A stretch of DNA of 64,000 bases from Thermothielavioides terrestris NRRL 8126 (GCF_000226115.1 NC_016457.1:1488001-1552000); one strand, 5' to 3'; shown: positions 45,492 through 58,353, counted from the first letter of the stretch. Numbers and translations are program-made. Notes: generated by a model from the sequence alone, not told the origin.

Positions 45492-48400
45492 CGTAGACTT
45501 GCCCAGCCGAAGGGACCAAAGGAAGGGCCCCGATCATGATCAACGGCCCCGCGCGGGGATTGGGGGAGGATATAAGTATGAGAAGCATGGCGGGCCGAGC
45601 CGCACGACGGCAGAGCAAGCTCAAACCCCCAAGATGCACGACGGTAGACTCCAGCGGCGATATTCTGCCTCGCCCTCGCCCACGCTCATACCAACTGCCT
45701 GCAAGGCCCGCGGCGTTACGCGAGGCGGTGCCACGATTCCGCGCATGGTTTGGGGCTAGGGGCAGGAATAGGACGGGAAGGGTGGTGCCGCTGACCGGCG
45801 ATGCGGCGCAGACAGTGGGCAGCGAAGGTGTGGGAGGCAAGCCCGGGCAACCTGGATGTCACCCTCCATGCCAGATCCGGGGACTCGGTTGGCGGCAGAC
45901 GCCTAAGCGCTGCCGCCGAACCGCGCTCTAACCCACGGCCAGTTGGTTGGGACTCGAGCACCGGCGGTATCTTGCCATGATGATGTTTGAGATTTTTGCA
46001 GTGCTTAAAACTGGACACAGATTCCTTGTATTCCGTATGTACATAGGTTGCCCCGGCGGAGACTAAGTAAGGAATCGCGCCGTGCCTCCGGCAGTCATTC
46101 ATCAGCGTCAGGGGTAAGTAACGCTGGGCCAGACTTCGTTCCAGCCACGCCGCCGCCCGAGATCCTTTCCTTCGGGCGGGAGTCCGGCCTCTTCCGCATC
46201 TCGGAAGCGTCGGGTGGAGGCTGTATTCTACCCGTAGCACTGGCACGCGAGTCACCGGAAGAGGGCCAAGTTTGCTCTCCGGTGTAACTGGGACGTCAGT
46301 GGTGTGGTGGGTGGTCTCGTTGGCACGCTAGCAACTGCACATGCCCATAAAAGAGTTAACGCCTGCCCAGAGCAGACAATTGACGATCCCATAAATGTCG
46401 TGGATCTCCCTATTTCGGACATGCGCGAGGAAAGGTACCTAGGTAGGTATGCATGCCGGCGCTTACTCAGACTGGCGAGAACCTCGTGGCTGCCCTGCAC
46501 CGAGAAGATGCGACCATGCAAGGTTCTTCACGGGACAGGAGTTGTTCTTCCGTCGACTAAGCCGCACAGATACCTTGACTTCACAGCGAAGGACATCGAG
46601 AAAGGCGATTGCTGAGCGTTTGGATGTCATGTCTGACCTGTTGGTCCAAAGTCGAGAAGGCATGGCATGTTTGCAGCTGTTGGCTCGCCCCAACCAAGGT
46701 GTCTCTGGAGGGCTCGAACGGAAACACCCAGGAAGGTTCAGTTGGGGGATCGCAGGTCAATTACCTAGGTAGTCTGGTCAACTCGGGACCTGGAAGTTGG
46801 GAAACATGGAAAACCCGCCGGTTGGAGGCGCTTAGCTTAGCGTGAACTACACAGTAAGCGGCGGCGGCAGTCTTCGTGATCCCTGATCCTGATCCTGATA
46901 ATGTTTGCCACCTACCTACCGACACAGAACACAGCAGGCTAATAGGGCACTGGAGCGCGTACAGTCAACATGGGGTAAGATCGCTGTTCCTGTGACCCAA
47001 CTGCCGGCATCTGGAATGCAGCATGTGCAAGTAGGGCTCCTGTTTTGGACGTGCAGTGGTGCTGCAGATGTGGTGCAGTCATGATGCAGCATATCAGGGC
47101 TCCCAGAATCCTGATATAGAAGGCTGCTGTTAAATGAGAATTCCGGAGAGGCGCAGGTTATGTCGAAGCTCCACGGGACTAGAACACCGCAAGCCCAGAT
47201 GGCTTGCCTTTTGCCTGTCTCTCGATGCCTGTCTCGAGGGCCGGAACAAAGGCCGGGAGGGCAACGGGAGAAGTGCTCGCTAGGTCGAGGAGGTCCAACA
47301 GGTTGAAAAGGTCGAAGGGATCGAAGAGGTCGAGGGGGGGAGGCCGTGCAGATGCAAGGTGGAATCCACACCTTCCGCGATGCACTCGCATCACGCGCAA
47401 GCTCCGTTCCTAAGTGGGACCATCCGCTCTGCAGCATTTATGCTGTCCAATCAGGGGTGGCGGCCGGCTCTCGGCGACCCCTGTGCGGCCTGCTTGAGGG
47501 GATCCATCTCAGCGAGCTCCCGTCGTTGCGTCTGCTCGCTCGCTCGATTGCAGCATGCACGAACGGGAATGAGGGCGAATGGCCGCTGATTGGATTGTTC
47601 AGTGATCTTAGCGTTATTCATAGCATACACTACGTACATCCGTACACCGGACTCATAACCAATAACTCACATTGGTTATGTGGTATGTATGTAACGTCAA
47701 TGTGCCTATCGTGTAAGTCACCCGTAATGTTTCGTACTCGTCTTCGCAGAGACCGGCTGGGCCCGAACCGAAGCATCTGACGGTAGAGCTAGCGTTCACG
47801 ACATGATCATCGTCATGGAAATCTCGAGGATTCCTTTCCGAGACCGGACAAGGTTTTCTTGACTGCGAGTGTAGCTGATTCCAGGGAACATGTAATGGGC
47901 GGTTATGTTACGTAAGGCACTGTAATACCTGCCTTACAAGCACGGTTAATTATTGGCCAAGGCCGGCTTGACTGATGCTGGCACCTCCTCCAACCCCAGC
48001 GTTGAACCAACGGTCCGCCCTCTCAGGACACCCGGCAAAAGACACAGCAAGCCGGGATGGTCCTGCGTGTGCCAAGCCGACGACGACCCCGATACCAGGG
48101 ACGAAGGGTATCTGTGCTGTGAACTGTTTGCTGCCGCGGGTGTCCAGCTGACCCCCCTGCGGTGGTTGGTTGATGGCCTTGATGGGGTGCCGTTGGGCTG
48201 ATCCCCAGCTTCCCGGATTATCTCCCTGGCCTCTTTCTGGCCTTCAACCCTTTCCCTCTCCGCAGCGGCTGGATGGGGGACTTGGGGGTGCTGTTTCAGA
48301 TTGTCGGGCGAAGAGCACGGAAGCCACCTGAACCCCCTGCAGCGTGACAGACTCCGGCCGTCACACATTGGCTGCCGGCGCTTAGCCATGGGATCCGGCA

Positions 48401-48809
48401 GCCAACGTTTGCAGGACGGCAGTTCGCTCTCAACCTTACAGTCCAGTGGTCCGCACACATTTCCGTACACACCTTCCGGCGTTTCGTAACTTTGGTACGG
48501 CCAGATTTCCCGCACCATCAGCCCCCTGCCCACTTCACGGCATATGGCTACACAGGGGTGCCGGATCCTAAACTTAGACATGCCAAGGTCGTCTGAGAGC
48601 GACTGCGCCGCACCCCGCCGGTTACCGGGGAACAAGCCACCTCTTGCTTTCGGTGTCGCCCCTCCCTCCGGCCATCATACATCATGGCCCCCGTCTGCAG
48701 CGCTGTCAACTGGGGAACCTGATCTTTTCGGGCTGAAATCGAGCGGGTGTTGTTGCTGCCGTTGTTGCTGTGCTCTTACCCAGCGAGGGAACAGGTCAAC
48801 TCCGCCGCA
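45492..48809. other. 3.3 kb region without a confident gene
   Basis: The right side of the proline-rich gene (45492-46000) probably contains its 5' exon and promoter. Between 46 and 48.7 kb many short frames occur on both strands without domains. A 229-codon minus-strand frame at 47946-48635 has scattered Cys but no family match. CCTAGGTA-like short motifs recur at about 46438, 46764 and 46908. The last 100 bp before 48810 are the leader of the second Nta1 paralog. Confidence 0.45.
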
Positions 48810-50807
48810 ATGAGGATCGCTTGCCTGCAGTTCGCTTCCCACGTGGGGGACGTGGACAGGAACCTCAGCCGGGCCGATGCCGTCCTCAGCACCGCCGACC
48901 CAGACGAACTCGACCGTCTCGACCTGCTCGTCCTCCCCGAGCTTGCCTTCACTGGTACTGTTTGACGGTCACGAATGTTGCCAGCCCCTCAGCGCCCTAA
49001 CGTTGCATTGTAGGCTACAACTTCAGGTCGCTCCAGCACATCTCCCCCTGCCTTGAGGAGGCCGGCTCGGGCATCTCCTCCCTGTGGGCGCGGACCACCG
49101 CCCTGAAGCACAACTGTACCGTCGTGGTCGGCTACCCGGAGACGGTGGATATCTCCGCCAAGTGGCCCGCGTCTCCCGAGTACTACAACTCGGCCGTCCT
49201 CGTCAACGGCGAAGGCGACACCGTCGGCAACTACAGGAAGTCGTTCCTGTACTACACCGACGAGACCTGGGCTCTCGAAGGCGGCAACGGCTTCTTCAGC
49301 GGCCAGTTGCCGGGGTTGGGCCATGTGGTTATGGGCATCGGCACCGATCTCAAGTGCGTCTTCCCCTCCGCGCGGAGTTGTCTATTGTCCTGCGAGGAGC
49401 TAACATGTTGCCAGTCCCTATAAGCTCGAGTCCCCTTGGGACGCGTTCGAATTTGGGTCCCATATCATCCAGGCCCAGGCAAATCTGGTGATATTGGCCG
49501 TGGCCTGGCAGACTCACCAGGATGCAGCTTCTTTCAACCGCAGTCCCCAGGAACCCGACCTCGAGACGCTGGTCTACTGGGTCCAGCGACTGGAGCCCCT
49601 GATCCGCGCGGACAAGGAGGACGAAGTCATCGTCGTAATCTGCAACAGGAGCGGAACTGAAGAGGACGCCACCTACACCGGCACCAGTGCTGTTCTCGGT
49701 ATCAGGCAGGGCGAGGTGTTCGTCTATGGCGTTCTTGGCCGCGGCGTGGATGACCTCCTTGTTGTCGACACGGATTGTCCGCCGAGGTGCAGGCTCACAG
49801 ACGCCGAGAGCGCCGAAGCGGACCAGCAGTCCGCAGATAAAAGTGGGCTGGACCGAGAGACGGGCGGCCGAGAGACGGGCGGCGATCTTGAAGTCCCCAA
49901 CGACGCGATGGCAGACGAAAGCGAAGTGTGCCAGTGCCACATCGTCGACTCCGGGACCGAACTGAGACTGGATGTTAGTAGTGCCCGGAAAGCGACTTCT
50001 CCCCGGTTGCCCTGGCTGGCGCAGCCCGACGGGCCTGGAGGCGCGCCAACCAACAGCCGGTCGCCCACCCGCCTTCAAATCCCCACCCGACCTCTTCTGG
50101 ACGAGTACGTGCCCATAGACAGCGCCGTGACGGACGACATCATCATCGACACCCCGGGCTTCGCGGATACGCCAGGTTTTGCCAGCCGTTCAGCTCGGTT
50201 CAAGCTGGCGATTCCGGGTTCCCCGTGGAGGTTTCCCAGCAAGCAAAGCCCATACCCTTGGCATGCGCATGACGGGACGCACTCTGCTGTCTTCGGCGCG
50301 GGCGCAACTCTGACGCCCATCACGCCGTTTGACGAGGATGGCTGGACTGGTACCCCCATTGATGCGAAAGCACCACAGTGGTTCTGGAAACATGAGCCGA
50401 CGCTGTCCGCTCTGAAGGAGTCCATCGCGGAGGAGGAGGAGGAAGTAAGCAAGACATCAGAGGCTCAGGCCGTCCAGGCCACGGAGCACGAAAAACAGGG
50501 TGCGTTACCTCCCGAGCCGCATGACACCCCCGGTCTTAACACATGCGCCGAACAGCCGGTGCAGGCCCAGCATGAACCAGGAGACAACCCCGACAAAAGG
50601 CCGCTCGGCAACGAGCGGTCCGACCTGGCGCATGTCCGCGACGGCCTCAGGGCCCGTTCGGACACGGCATTTTTGATTTCAAATCAGCCGGCGCCGACAG
50701 GCCAAGCTCGCCCAAGTCACGCAACCTGTCGCGAAGCGCCAGCCGGTCCCGCTTGTCCGACCCCTCAGCCTTTTCACTTCACGCACTTCACGACGAGCGA
50801 GATATAA
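48810..50807 (+). CDS. Nta1 paralog lacking the catalytic cysteine (predicted pseudoenzyme) with long C-terminal extension
   Basis: Exons 48810-48954, 49014-49353 and 49415-50807 give 625 residues. The first 275 residues follow the NTA1 copy at 40.8 kb closely (MRIACLQFA, LVLPELAFTGYNF, YRKSFLYYTDETWA, PWDAFEF). Glu44 and Lys124 of the triad are kept, but the nucleophile is gone: MGIGTDLNPYK replaces MGICMDINPYR, so Gly158 stands at the cysteine position. The reading is direct, with no splice ambiguity at that codon. The protein therefore should not hydrolyse amides. The first intron is at the same codon as in NTA1, and the introns around the 13 bp microexon are reduced to one. The C-terminal 350 residues are acidic and Ser/Pro-rich, with repeated GFADTPGFA. 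Beyond the stop a Ser/Arg-rich frame (to 50920) suggests a longer native end. Confidence 0.85.
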
Positions 50808-53800
50808 CGGCTTCGAGCGCGCATGGCACAGATTCATCCCGGTCGGCGTACAGAAACAGCTTGGCAGGCACCGACAACCGCAACGCGGCTTCCACCACTG
50901 GCTCCACCCTAGCCATCTAGCAGGGCGAGCAACAGAGTCCTAACGAGGAGTTACTCTTGCTCCGCTGGTGCCAGCGCGACCGGCAGCAGCAGACACACGG
51001 AGCAACGGCAACACTCCCGTCTGCGACACGCCGTCTTCCCGACGGATGAGCCGTCCCTGTCAGGGGATACAGCACAGACGCCGCTCACGGCTCGCCGCCG
51101 TCGGGATCGCACACCACCGCGCGCCGCTCCTCCCCTATCGACGACTCCCCCATGGCTATGGCCCCGGACCTGGTCGGCCGAGAGATAGACATGGACAAAG
51201 ATGAAGCCCCAGTGCCAGTGCCGCATTCCTGTTGCGGGAGGCAGTCGCCCGCATGCAGATCATCGCCATCACAACCATCGTCATCACTACCACCGATACC
51301 AGCAGCAACAACAACAACAGCAGCAACAGGAGCGAAACCGCGACCGCCTCAAGCCAGCCGTGATTCGCCCCCTCAACGACGACCACGGCATCTTCGCCTT
51401 GTGCGTCGGCATTTGACTACTACTACAACGACGCCACTACAAGCACAAGCGACGTCGATGATTGACGGTAGAAACAGCTAATATTGATATCTGCTTCCGC
51501 GCGGAGCCGAAGACGGCTGTGCCGTCGCTTGTTGCTGGTGACGCAGTCATTGAGGCAGCTGTGAGAGTTGGTGAAGTCCGCCGGACCGGGGGCGCGGAGG
51601 ACGGAGAAGAAGGTGGCAGAGTCGGTCGAGGAATGTGGCATCGTTTTTTGCTAGTAGGGCGGTGGTGCTGGCGAGGACTGGCGCTGCTTTTTTAGGAGTC
51701 TGTCCTCGGTTCGCTGCTCGCGCCGAGTCTATGCTATTCGGGTGGCAGGTGAACAAGAGTGGGGTTGGTTGCTGAAGGAGGAGGAATGACCACTATGGCA
51801 TGGAACTGGCCGCGGGCTTTTGGGGATGAGGTGTATGTATGATATGGAGTTCATTCTGTAGGATGGGGAAGTGCGGGAACGGACGGGGATCGGATATTGT
51901 TCATGTTTTATGAGTTCCTGTTAGTTAGATACTGCTGATCGCAGCATGTCTGGCAAGAATCCGGAGTCATGGGGGGTAAAAGAGGTGGGATAATAGAGGA
52001 CAGGCCGGAGAGGACGGAGTGATATCAGAGAGAAGAGCGAGGGTTGTGTTTGGCAGCATTGTATAAGTATTCCTTGGTAAAATCGTTGTAACAGCTCTGG
52101 TTGGTGTGTTAATGAAGCCTTGGTTGCTGAGTATCGGTTTGCAGTGGCATGGGTCCTGCATTGTGTCCGTGTTCTGGTGGTTTCGATTTCTATGTCTACT
52201 GTACGCGAGTCACAATGGAGAAAAGGGGGTTCGGAGGGTGAGGGGCATTACGCAACGTGGGAATAAAGGAGGCCATGGAGACAACAGTTTGTCCCAGATC
52301 TAAGAGTGTACTGAATACAACGAAAGTCGAGATGTCGGTGTAAAGGAGCCGGTTCGCCAGATCGTCTGTGTCACCCTCGACAAGTCAAGAAGGACCGATT
52401 CGTGCAGCACTCTTGGGTGTATCAGGCCCAGAATGTATAAACATCCGTAACTGGTAGTCGTTGCAGCCCGTGGTCAGTGGCACCGCTTGCTAGGGATTCC
52501 TGGCCTGGATGAAGCGCCATGCTATGGTCTGAGCAAATCTCGGGCTTCTACAATACAACGAAGATGTCGTTGCTATGGAGCGCCCTTGCGACCATCTTGC
52601 CACTTTGTGGCAACCCCTAAGCGCCAAGTGGAATGCTGCCTCCGCTGCGACATCCGATGAGCTACTCGCACTGTCCGGCCCGCGACTTCCCGAAGCGCTC
52701 ACCGGCCGAGATGGCGAGATGGCTGGGACGATCTTCACCGTCTACGAGCTCACCACCATCGCCATCGCGCCGGCAGAGGCCCGGCAGTTTGGGTTTGCCG
52801 CCGAGCTGTGGAGGAGGCAGGGTTACGAGCTGGCGCCTCGATGCCCTCCGTATCGCGGTGGGAGATTTGGCGTCCTGGTTCCCCTGATCTAGTGGCACTT
52901 TCCGCTTTGGCGCGGAAAAATGAAGACGCCCCAGGCTGGGTAAATGCGCATATCGAAATGAGTTTGCATGGTGAACCAGATCGAGTTGGTTCGGTTCCGT
53001 CGTCAACGCCGTTGGGCGCTCCCGCTCGTTAGCAGACAAGCTTTTCGGGCTCTCCTTAGTGTAGTGCAGTGTAACGTTGGTGTAGTCTCCGCGGCTGGAG
53101 ATCGGCCATGCTCCCGTCCTTCCCGCGGGGATGCTGCGCCGGGGGGTCCCGGGGCCAGGGGAAGGAAACCACCAACGCACATCACCCTGATGTCCTGAAC
53201 GAGAGAAATGCCGTGGATCTCCGCGCTGGGTCTTAGACTGCGGCCGGGTATGGCTTGGAGCTCAGCCAGCCCACCGGTTCAGGATGCCAACCACCGAAGC
53301 GGCTGCCAGACTGGGGGCCAGGCCGGCAGAACCACAGCGTCCCCTCGCCGCACCTGGGCAGCATTCCAGTGCCTGTGTGTGTGTGCGTGAGTGCAGACGG
53401 CAAAGCAGGAAGGAGGTCCCGGAGCTGGGCCTTGGACAGTTTGAGCTGCACAGTCCAGCTGCTGCCGGTTTAGGCAGTTCGTGGGTCACGGGCAGAAATG
53501 TGATGGCGAATCAGAGCGGCAGACACTGGTGGGGCTGTGAAGGGCATGCAGGGGCCCTTGCAGTGAAGACCCCTGGTTCACGGCCTGGGAATGGCCAATG
53601 CTGTGAAGCACATGCATGGCTAGCGTTGCCCTGTGCCGTCCTCTGCGCTGCCATTGGGGATGGGGGAAAGCAAACCACTCATGGCGAAGTCGGGCTGATC
53701 GGGGGGAGGGGGCAATCTGCAGTTACTGCAATTCTCTCGCGACGCATCTCGCGGCGTGGCCCGCTGCGCTGCGAGCCCCCAATCACACCATGTTTTCCCC

Positions 53801-54271
53801 GCTCGGCCGTTACCAGGCGTGCCTCGAGGTGCGCCGCTCAGGTCGGCCCCTCGGTTTGCGCTGCGGCTTGTGCGGATATCGGCATCTCACCGTGCGCCCT
53901 CATCACTGTCACACCTGCCGGCGCCGTAACCACAATCCGCGAAGAGAAGTGCGCGCTTAGTAGCCAGCAAGCCGGCGTCGGTCTCCCCAGCTTCACTCTT
54001 TCATATATCGACGCGCGTTTCTGTCTTGACGCTCCCTGTACTCGCCTGTTCTCGGGATCTGAAGGATCTCTCTCCGTATTGAGAAGTGACTGCCGTCAAC
54101 TATGTCGTACAAGCCATCTGTGCGACACTGATCGTCTCCTCGGAGCTGCTTTGCTGAGTCCCCGCACCCAGATCGGGTCCGCGGCTTCAGCGGAATCTGC
54201 TACTTCCATCCTCTACCATACACCTCGGGATCTGTCTAGTAGCTTGAGAGCAACAGATCGAAGCCGCCAAG
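50808..54271. other. 3.5 kb region without a confident gene; includes low-complexity coding-like tail of the Nta1 paralog
   Basis: 50646-50920 reads, in a frame different from the annotated end, as a Ser/Arg-rich tail (for example RNLSRSASRSRLSDPSAFS), and 51200-51416 contains His-rich and Gln-run stretches (ten Gln near 51310). These could be lost exons or tail of the paralog. From 51.5 to 54.2 kb only short frames without domains were seen. A 366-codon frame (53284-54384) overlaps the start of the next gene in the wrong frame and is a shadow. The last few hundred bases are the promoter of the 54.3 kb gene. Confidence 0.4.
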
Positions 54272-55823
54272 ATGCGGACCAGCACCGCTCGTCTCGCCGT
54301 CGCCGTCGCGGCGGTCGTGTCGGCGCCGCTGGCGGCGTCGCTATTCGCCTCTCCCGACTCCCCCTGCGCCAAGTATTGCGGTAATGTCCTCGGGAGGACA
54401 TCCACCGACGAGATGGCATGCGACTCGGGCTCCCTCTCACAGACGTCCACGGGCGTCGTGTGGGAGCAATGTATCAGGTGCCTGCTTACTGGTACCTACG
54501 CATCTGGAAGCCCGTCGGACATGCAAGCACTGCTCTGTATGTGTTTCGAGCTCCTCGTCGATTCTCCCCCGCTGACCGTGATTATCACTCCAGACAACCT
54601 GCGATTCAACATGGAGTACTGCCTTTTCAACGCCCCGGTCAACCCATGCATTACAAGGTGAGTTGCTGCTCCGAACGCTTGCTGTGCTGCTACGGCGCGC
54701 TTCTACGGGACTCGCTGCTAACAGCGCATCAAGTCGAGCGTGTGGGCCTCTTGCCGACGCCGTCAACTACAAGAACTTGACGACTTCCGTAGGAGCCTAT
54801 GACTATTGCAGTCTTTGGGCCGAGGACGCTGTTCCGAGATGCACGCCATGCCTCTATGAGCTCCCGGACGGGAATTACACGAACAACTACGTGATGATTC
54901 TAGAAGCGGCCTGCGAGCAGAAACCCGCGCCCGGATCCACCGTCTCCATTTCGGGCGACCCCTTCGACACCGTCAACGGCGTCACCATCGTCCCGCCGCA
55001 ACCCACCTATTCGACGGTCCCAGCCCCAGACTATGGCCCGGTTTCGCTGGGTGCGCGCGTCGGCATCGCCTTCGGCGGTCTTGCCTTCATCCTCGCCCTG
55101 GCCGGCTTCTGCATCGTGTGCAACGGCAAGCGGAGGAGGAGGGCCTTCCTGCGCGAACTCGAGCGCCGCCACGGCGCACAGGGCTGGCCGCACCCAAAGA
55201 CGCCCTACGTCGGCGGTGCCGGCGGCAGCAGTAGCGGCGGGGGCCCAGAGATGTTCGAGACACCCGTCAGCCAACGGCCGCTGCGCGGATGGGAGAACGA
55301 CAGCCCCGTGAGCGCCCAGCCGGACGGGCCGTACCCGCGCTACTTCAGCCCCTACACGAGCCAGTATAACAGCCCCGTGTCCGGCCCCGAGTCGGCCGGT
55401 GCCAGCACGGCGGCGTTCAACCAGTGGCCGACGGCGACGCAGGAGAAGCTGCTGATGCAGATGCACGCGCACCACGAGAAGCGGCAGAACGAGCTGGCCA
55501 TCGGCATCGCGCTGGGTGGCGACGACGCGAGCCTGCGGTCCAAGGCGTCGAACCTGAACCTGAACGGATACCCGGTCGAGTCCAAGGGCAAGGAGCGCGA
55601 GGAGGCATACGAGTTGCACGAGGTGGAAAGCCCGTCCGAGAACGGGAACCGGACCGGGAAAGGCGAGTCTCGCAGTTACAACGAAAAACACCCCCAACCC
55701 CACTACAGGATGCCCGCTGAGCCGCAAGCACCTGTGCTGCACCACCCCGGCTACGGGAGGCACCACGGGTCACGGCCCGGGTCGAGCGGCACTGGCGGCG
55801 CGGTTGGAGGCATGGATCAGTAG
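54272..55823 (+). CDS. 12-cysteine single-pass surface protein, copy A
   Basis: Exons 54272-54536, 54594-54657 and 54725-55823 give 475 residues. A signal peptide (about 1-22, ending LAASLFA) leads into an ectodomain with 12 Cys up to residue 173, including SPCAKYC, EQCIRC, EYCLF, NPC, RACGPL, DYC, RCTPC and AACEQ. A Pro/Thr-rich stalk, one membrane span (218-242) and KRRRR follow, so the C-terminal 230 residues are cytosolic. That tail is Gly/Ser/Pro-rich with a helical QEKLLMQMHAHHEKRQNELA segment and a charged end. Copy B at 60.2 kb has the same order and cysteine count. Such proteins are often labelled LPXTG-domain proteins in fungal genomes (from memory), with unknown function; a wall-facing sensor or adhesion role is only inference. 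A run of 14 G follows in the 3' UTR (55852-55865). Confidence 0.85.
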
Positions 55824-55851
55824 TGAGCAGAGATGGAGCTAGGAGGAGAGA

Positions 55852-55865
55852 GGGGGGGGGGGGGG
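55852..55865 (+). repeat. Poly-G run (14 G)
   Basis: Homopolymer of 14 G in the 3' UTR of the preceding gene, 28 bp after the stop codon. Length may be a sequencing or polymorphism issue. Confidence 0.9.
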
Positions 55866-56666
55866 AGCTGCCACCGCCGCATACACCATGGCTGATTCGG
55901 CGGGGATGGGGGAAGGCGAAACTATTGGAACCTGCTGTCTTCCATTTTTGGTCTGTCGGTTTCCTCTTTACATATTAATACCCGGAGTACCGAGTGAGCG
56001 TGGGTTTTGGAGTTGAAGAGATACCTGCACGCCGCCTCTTGGCAGGCCTTTCTTTGCTTTGCTGGACATGGGATTGGTGGGCCCGGAAGGGCGAAAACTA
56101 CCCAGGTCCCTAGATACCATTCAAACGGGATCTGTACAATAGTGTCAATCACCTACACCTGGCAATTCAACCGTCCCATTGTTGCGTGTGAATTGAGTTC
56201 CGTCCGTTTTCGTCCCGTCTTGAGCCTGGGTGGGCGAAGCCTTATCAACACGTGAGGGCGCCACCTCCACAAAAAGCTTAGCGCCACCTCGAAGCATCCG
56301 CTGCCCCACACAAGCCTGGCGCAAAAAAATTTCGGGGCCGAGGACTTTGGATTGAAGCAATTCGTTCATTTTTGTTGATTGACAACGGTCACTGAACGGT
56401 GGGATATCGTACGGCGACTGTCCGACTGCTCGATCCAGCCCGCCGGCCGACGCGTGTAATTCCTCACGAACCACCCACAGCACTGCTTGTCCTGTCCGTG
56501 GACTCGACCCATTGCTCAAACCGCACACGCGGACTCGGCCGTTTGTTTTTGCTGCGAGATCGCTTTGGTTCGAGGCTGGAGTGTGGGGGGGCGCCTCGAC
56601 ACCAACACCACAACCGCACCACACCGATACGGACACGCATATATATATTAAACACAGCTCGGCGCA
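55866..56666. other. Intergenic region and CBF5 promoter
   Basis: 3' end of copy A followed by the leader and promoter of CBF5. An AT tract at 56639-56650 (ATATATATATTA) lies 16 bp before the ATG. No other gene was seen. Confidence 0.6.
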
Positions 56667-58353
56667 ATGGCGGACTCCGCAGCGCAAGGAGATGATGGCC
56701 AGTATGTCATCAAGCCGCAGACCACGGTGCCGTCGCTCGACACGAGCACCTGGCCGCTGCTGCTCAAGAACTACGACAAGATGCTCGTGCGGTCCGGCCA
56801 CTTCACACCCATCCCCAACGGCTCGTCGCCCTACAAGCGGGACCTCAAGTCCTACATCTCGAGCGGTGTCATCAACCTCGACAAGCCGTCCAACCCTTCG
56901 TCGCACGAGGTTGTTGCCTGGCTGAAACGGATACTTCGGTAGGTGGATGGAGTTTTCCGGGGAGAGGTCGCAAATGGTGGGGGTTGGTGATGCTGACTGG
57001 TTGCGCTCTGTAGTGTTGAGAAGACTGGCCACTCCGGCACTCTCGACCCCAAGGTCACTGGCTGTTTGAGTACGTGATCCGGCTACCCTACTGGTCCTTC
57101 CTGTCGAGTTTTGCAAGCTAACCGAGGTCACAAGTCGTCTGCATCGACCGTGCCACCCGCCTCGTCAAGGCCCAGCAGAGCGCCGGCAAGGAGTACGTGG
57201 CCGTCATTCGGTTTCACGACACCGTCCCCGGCGGCGAGCCCGCCTTCGCCAAGGCGCTCGAGACGCTCACCGGCGCCCTGTTCCAGCGCCCGCCGCTGAT
57301 CTCGGCCGTCAAGCGCCAGCTGCGCATCCGCACGATCCACGAGAGCAAGCTGATCGAGTTCGACAACGACCGCCACCTCGGCGTCTTCTGGGTGTCGTGC
57401 GAGGCCGGCACCTACATCCGGACGCTCTGCGTGCACCTGGGTCTGCTGCTCGGCGTGGGTGCGCACATGCAGGAGCTGCGCCGCGTGCGCAGCGGCGTCA
57501 TGTCGGAGGACGACGGCTCGATGGTGACGCTGCACGACGTGCTCGACGCCCAGTGGCAGTACGACAACAGCGGCGACGAGTCGTACCTGCGCAAGGTCAT
57601 CCAGCCGCTCGAGACGCTGCTGTGCACGTACAAGCGCCTGGTGGTCAAGGACTCGGCCGTCAACGCCGTCTGCTACGGCGCCAAGCTGATGCTTCCGGGC
57701 CTGCTGCGCTACGACGCCGGCATCGACGCGCACGAGGAGGTCGTCCTCATGACCACCAAGGGCGAGGCCATCGCCATCGGCATTGCGCAGATGAGCACTG
57801 TTGAGTACGTCAACCCCCATTCTAAAAATAAATACAGCGCTGTTTGCTTCCTCAGTGGCGGAACCTCGGCTGACTTGGGTTCCACAGGATGTCCACCTGC
57901 GACCACGGCGTCGTCGCCAAGGTCAAGCGCTGCATCATGGAGCGCGACCTGTACCCGCGCCGGTGGGGCCTCGGTCCCGTCGCGACGGAGAAGAAGAAAC
58001 TCAAGGCGGACGGCAAGCTCGACAAGTACGGCCGGCCGAACGAGGCCACGCCGGCCGCGTGGACGCAGAACTACACCGACTACAGCGCGGCCGCCGAGGC
58101 TGCCGCCAGCAGCGCAGCCGCCCCTGAAGCAGCAGCAGCAGCATCCCCGGAAAAGAAGGCGCCCGAGGCGGCGGCGGCAGCGGCGCCCGCGGCGGTAGCG
58201 GAGGAGAAGGCGGACGACGACAAGAAGAAGCGCAAGAAGCACGAGGGCGAGACGGCCGAGGAGAAGGCGGAGCGGAAACGGCTAAAGAAGGAGAAGAAGG
58301 AGAAGAAGAAGGCGGAGAAGGGCAAGGAGGCGGAGAAGGATGACAGTGATTAA
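56667..58353 (+). CDS. CBF5: H/ACA snoRNP pseudouridine synthase Cbf5 (dyskerin)
   Basis: Four exons, 56667-56938, 57014-57069, 57135-57804 and 57888-58353, give 487 residues; introns are 75, 65 and 83 bp with GTAGGT and GTACGT donors. Cbf5 is the catalytic subunit of box H/ACA snoRNPs, converting uridines of rRNA and snRNA to pseudouridine in the nucleolus. Visible are the N-terminal dyskerin-like region, [20 protein letters not shown] (TruB motif I), [11 protein letters not shown] with the catalytic Asp, [12 protein letters not shown], and the PUA domain starting near [31 protein letters not shown] and RRWGLGP follow. The tail is Ala-rich and then Lys/Glu-rich (KKxKKE), usual for yeast and fungal Cbf5. 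All splice junctions rejoin conserved motifs. It is flanked on both sides by the 12-cysteine protein genes. Confidence 0.97.

Noticed and set aside
47946..48635. 229-codon minus-strand frame with several Cys
   Set aside because: No signal peptide, membrane span or domain, and no consistent splice continuation. It could be a remnant, but the evidence is too weak.
53284..54384. 366-codon plus-strand frame
   Set aside because: Its end overlaps the signal peptide exon of the 54.3 kb gene in another frame; composition is not protein-like and no domain is seen.
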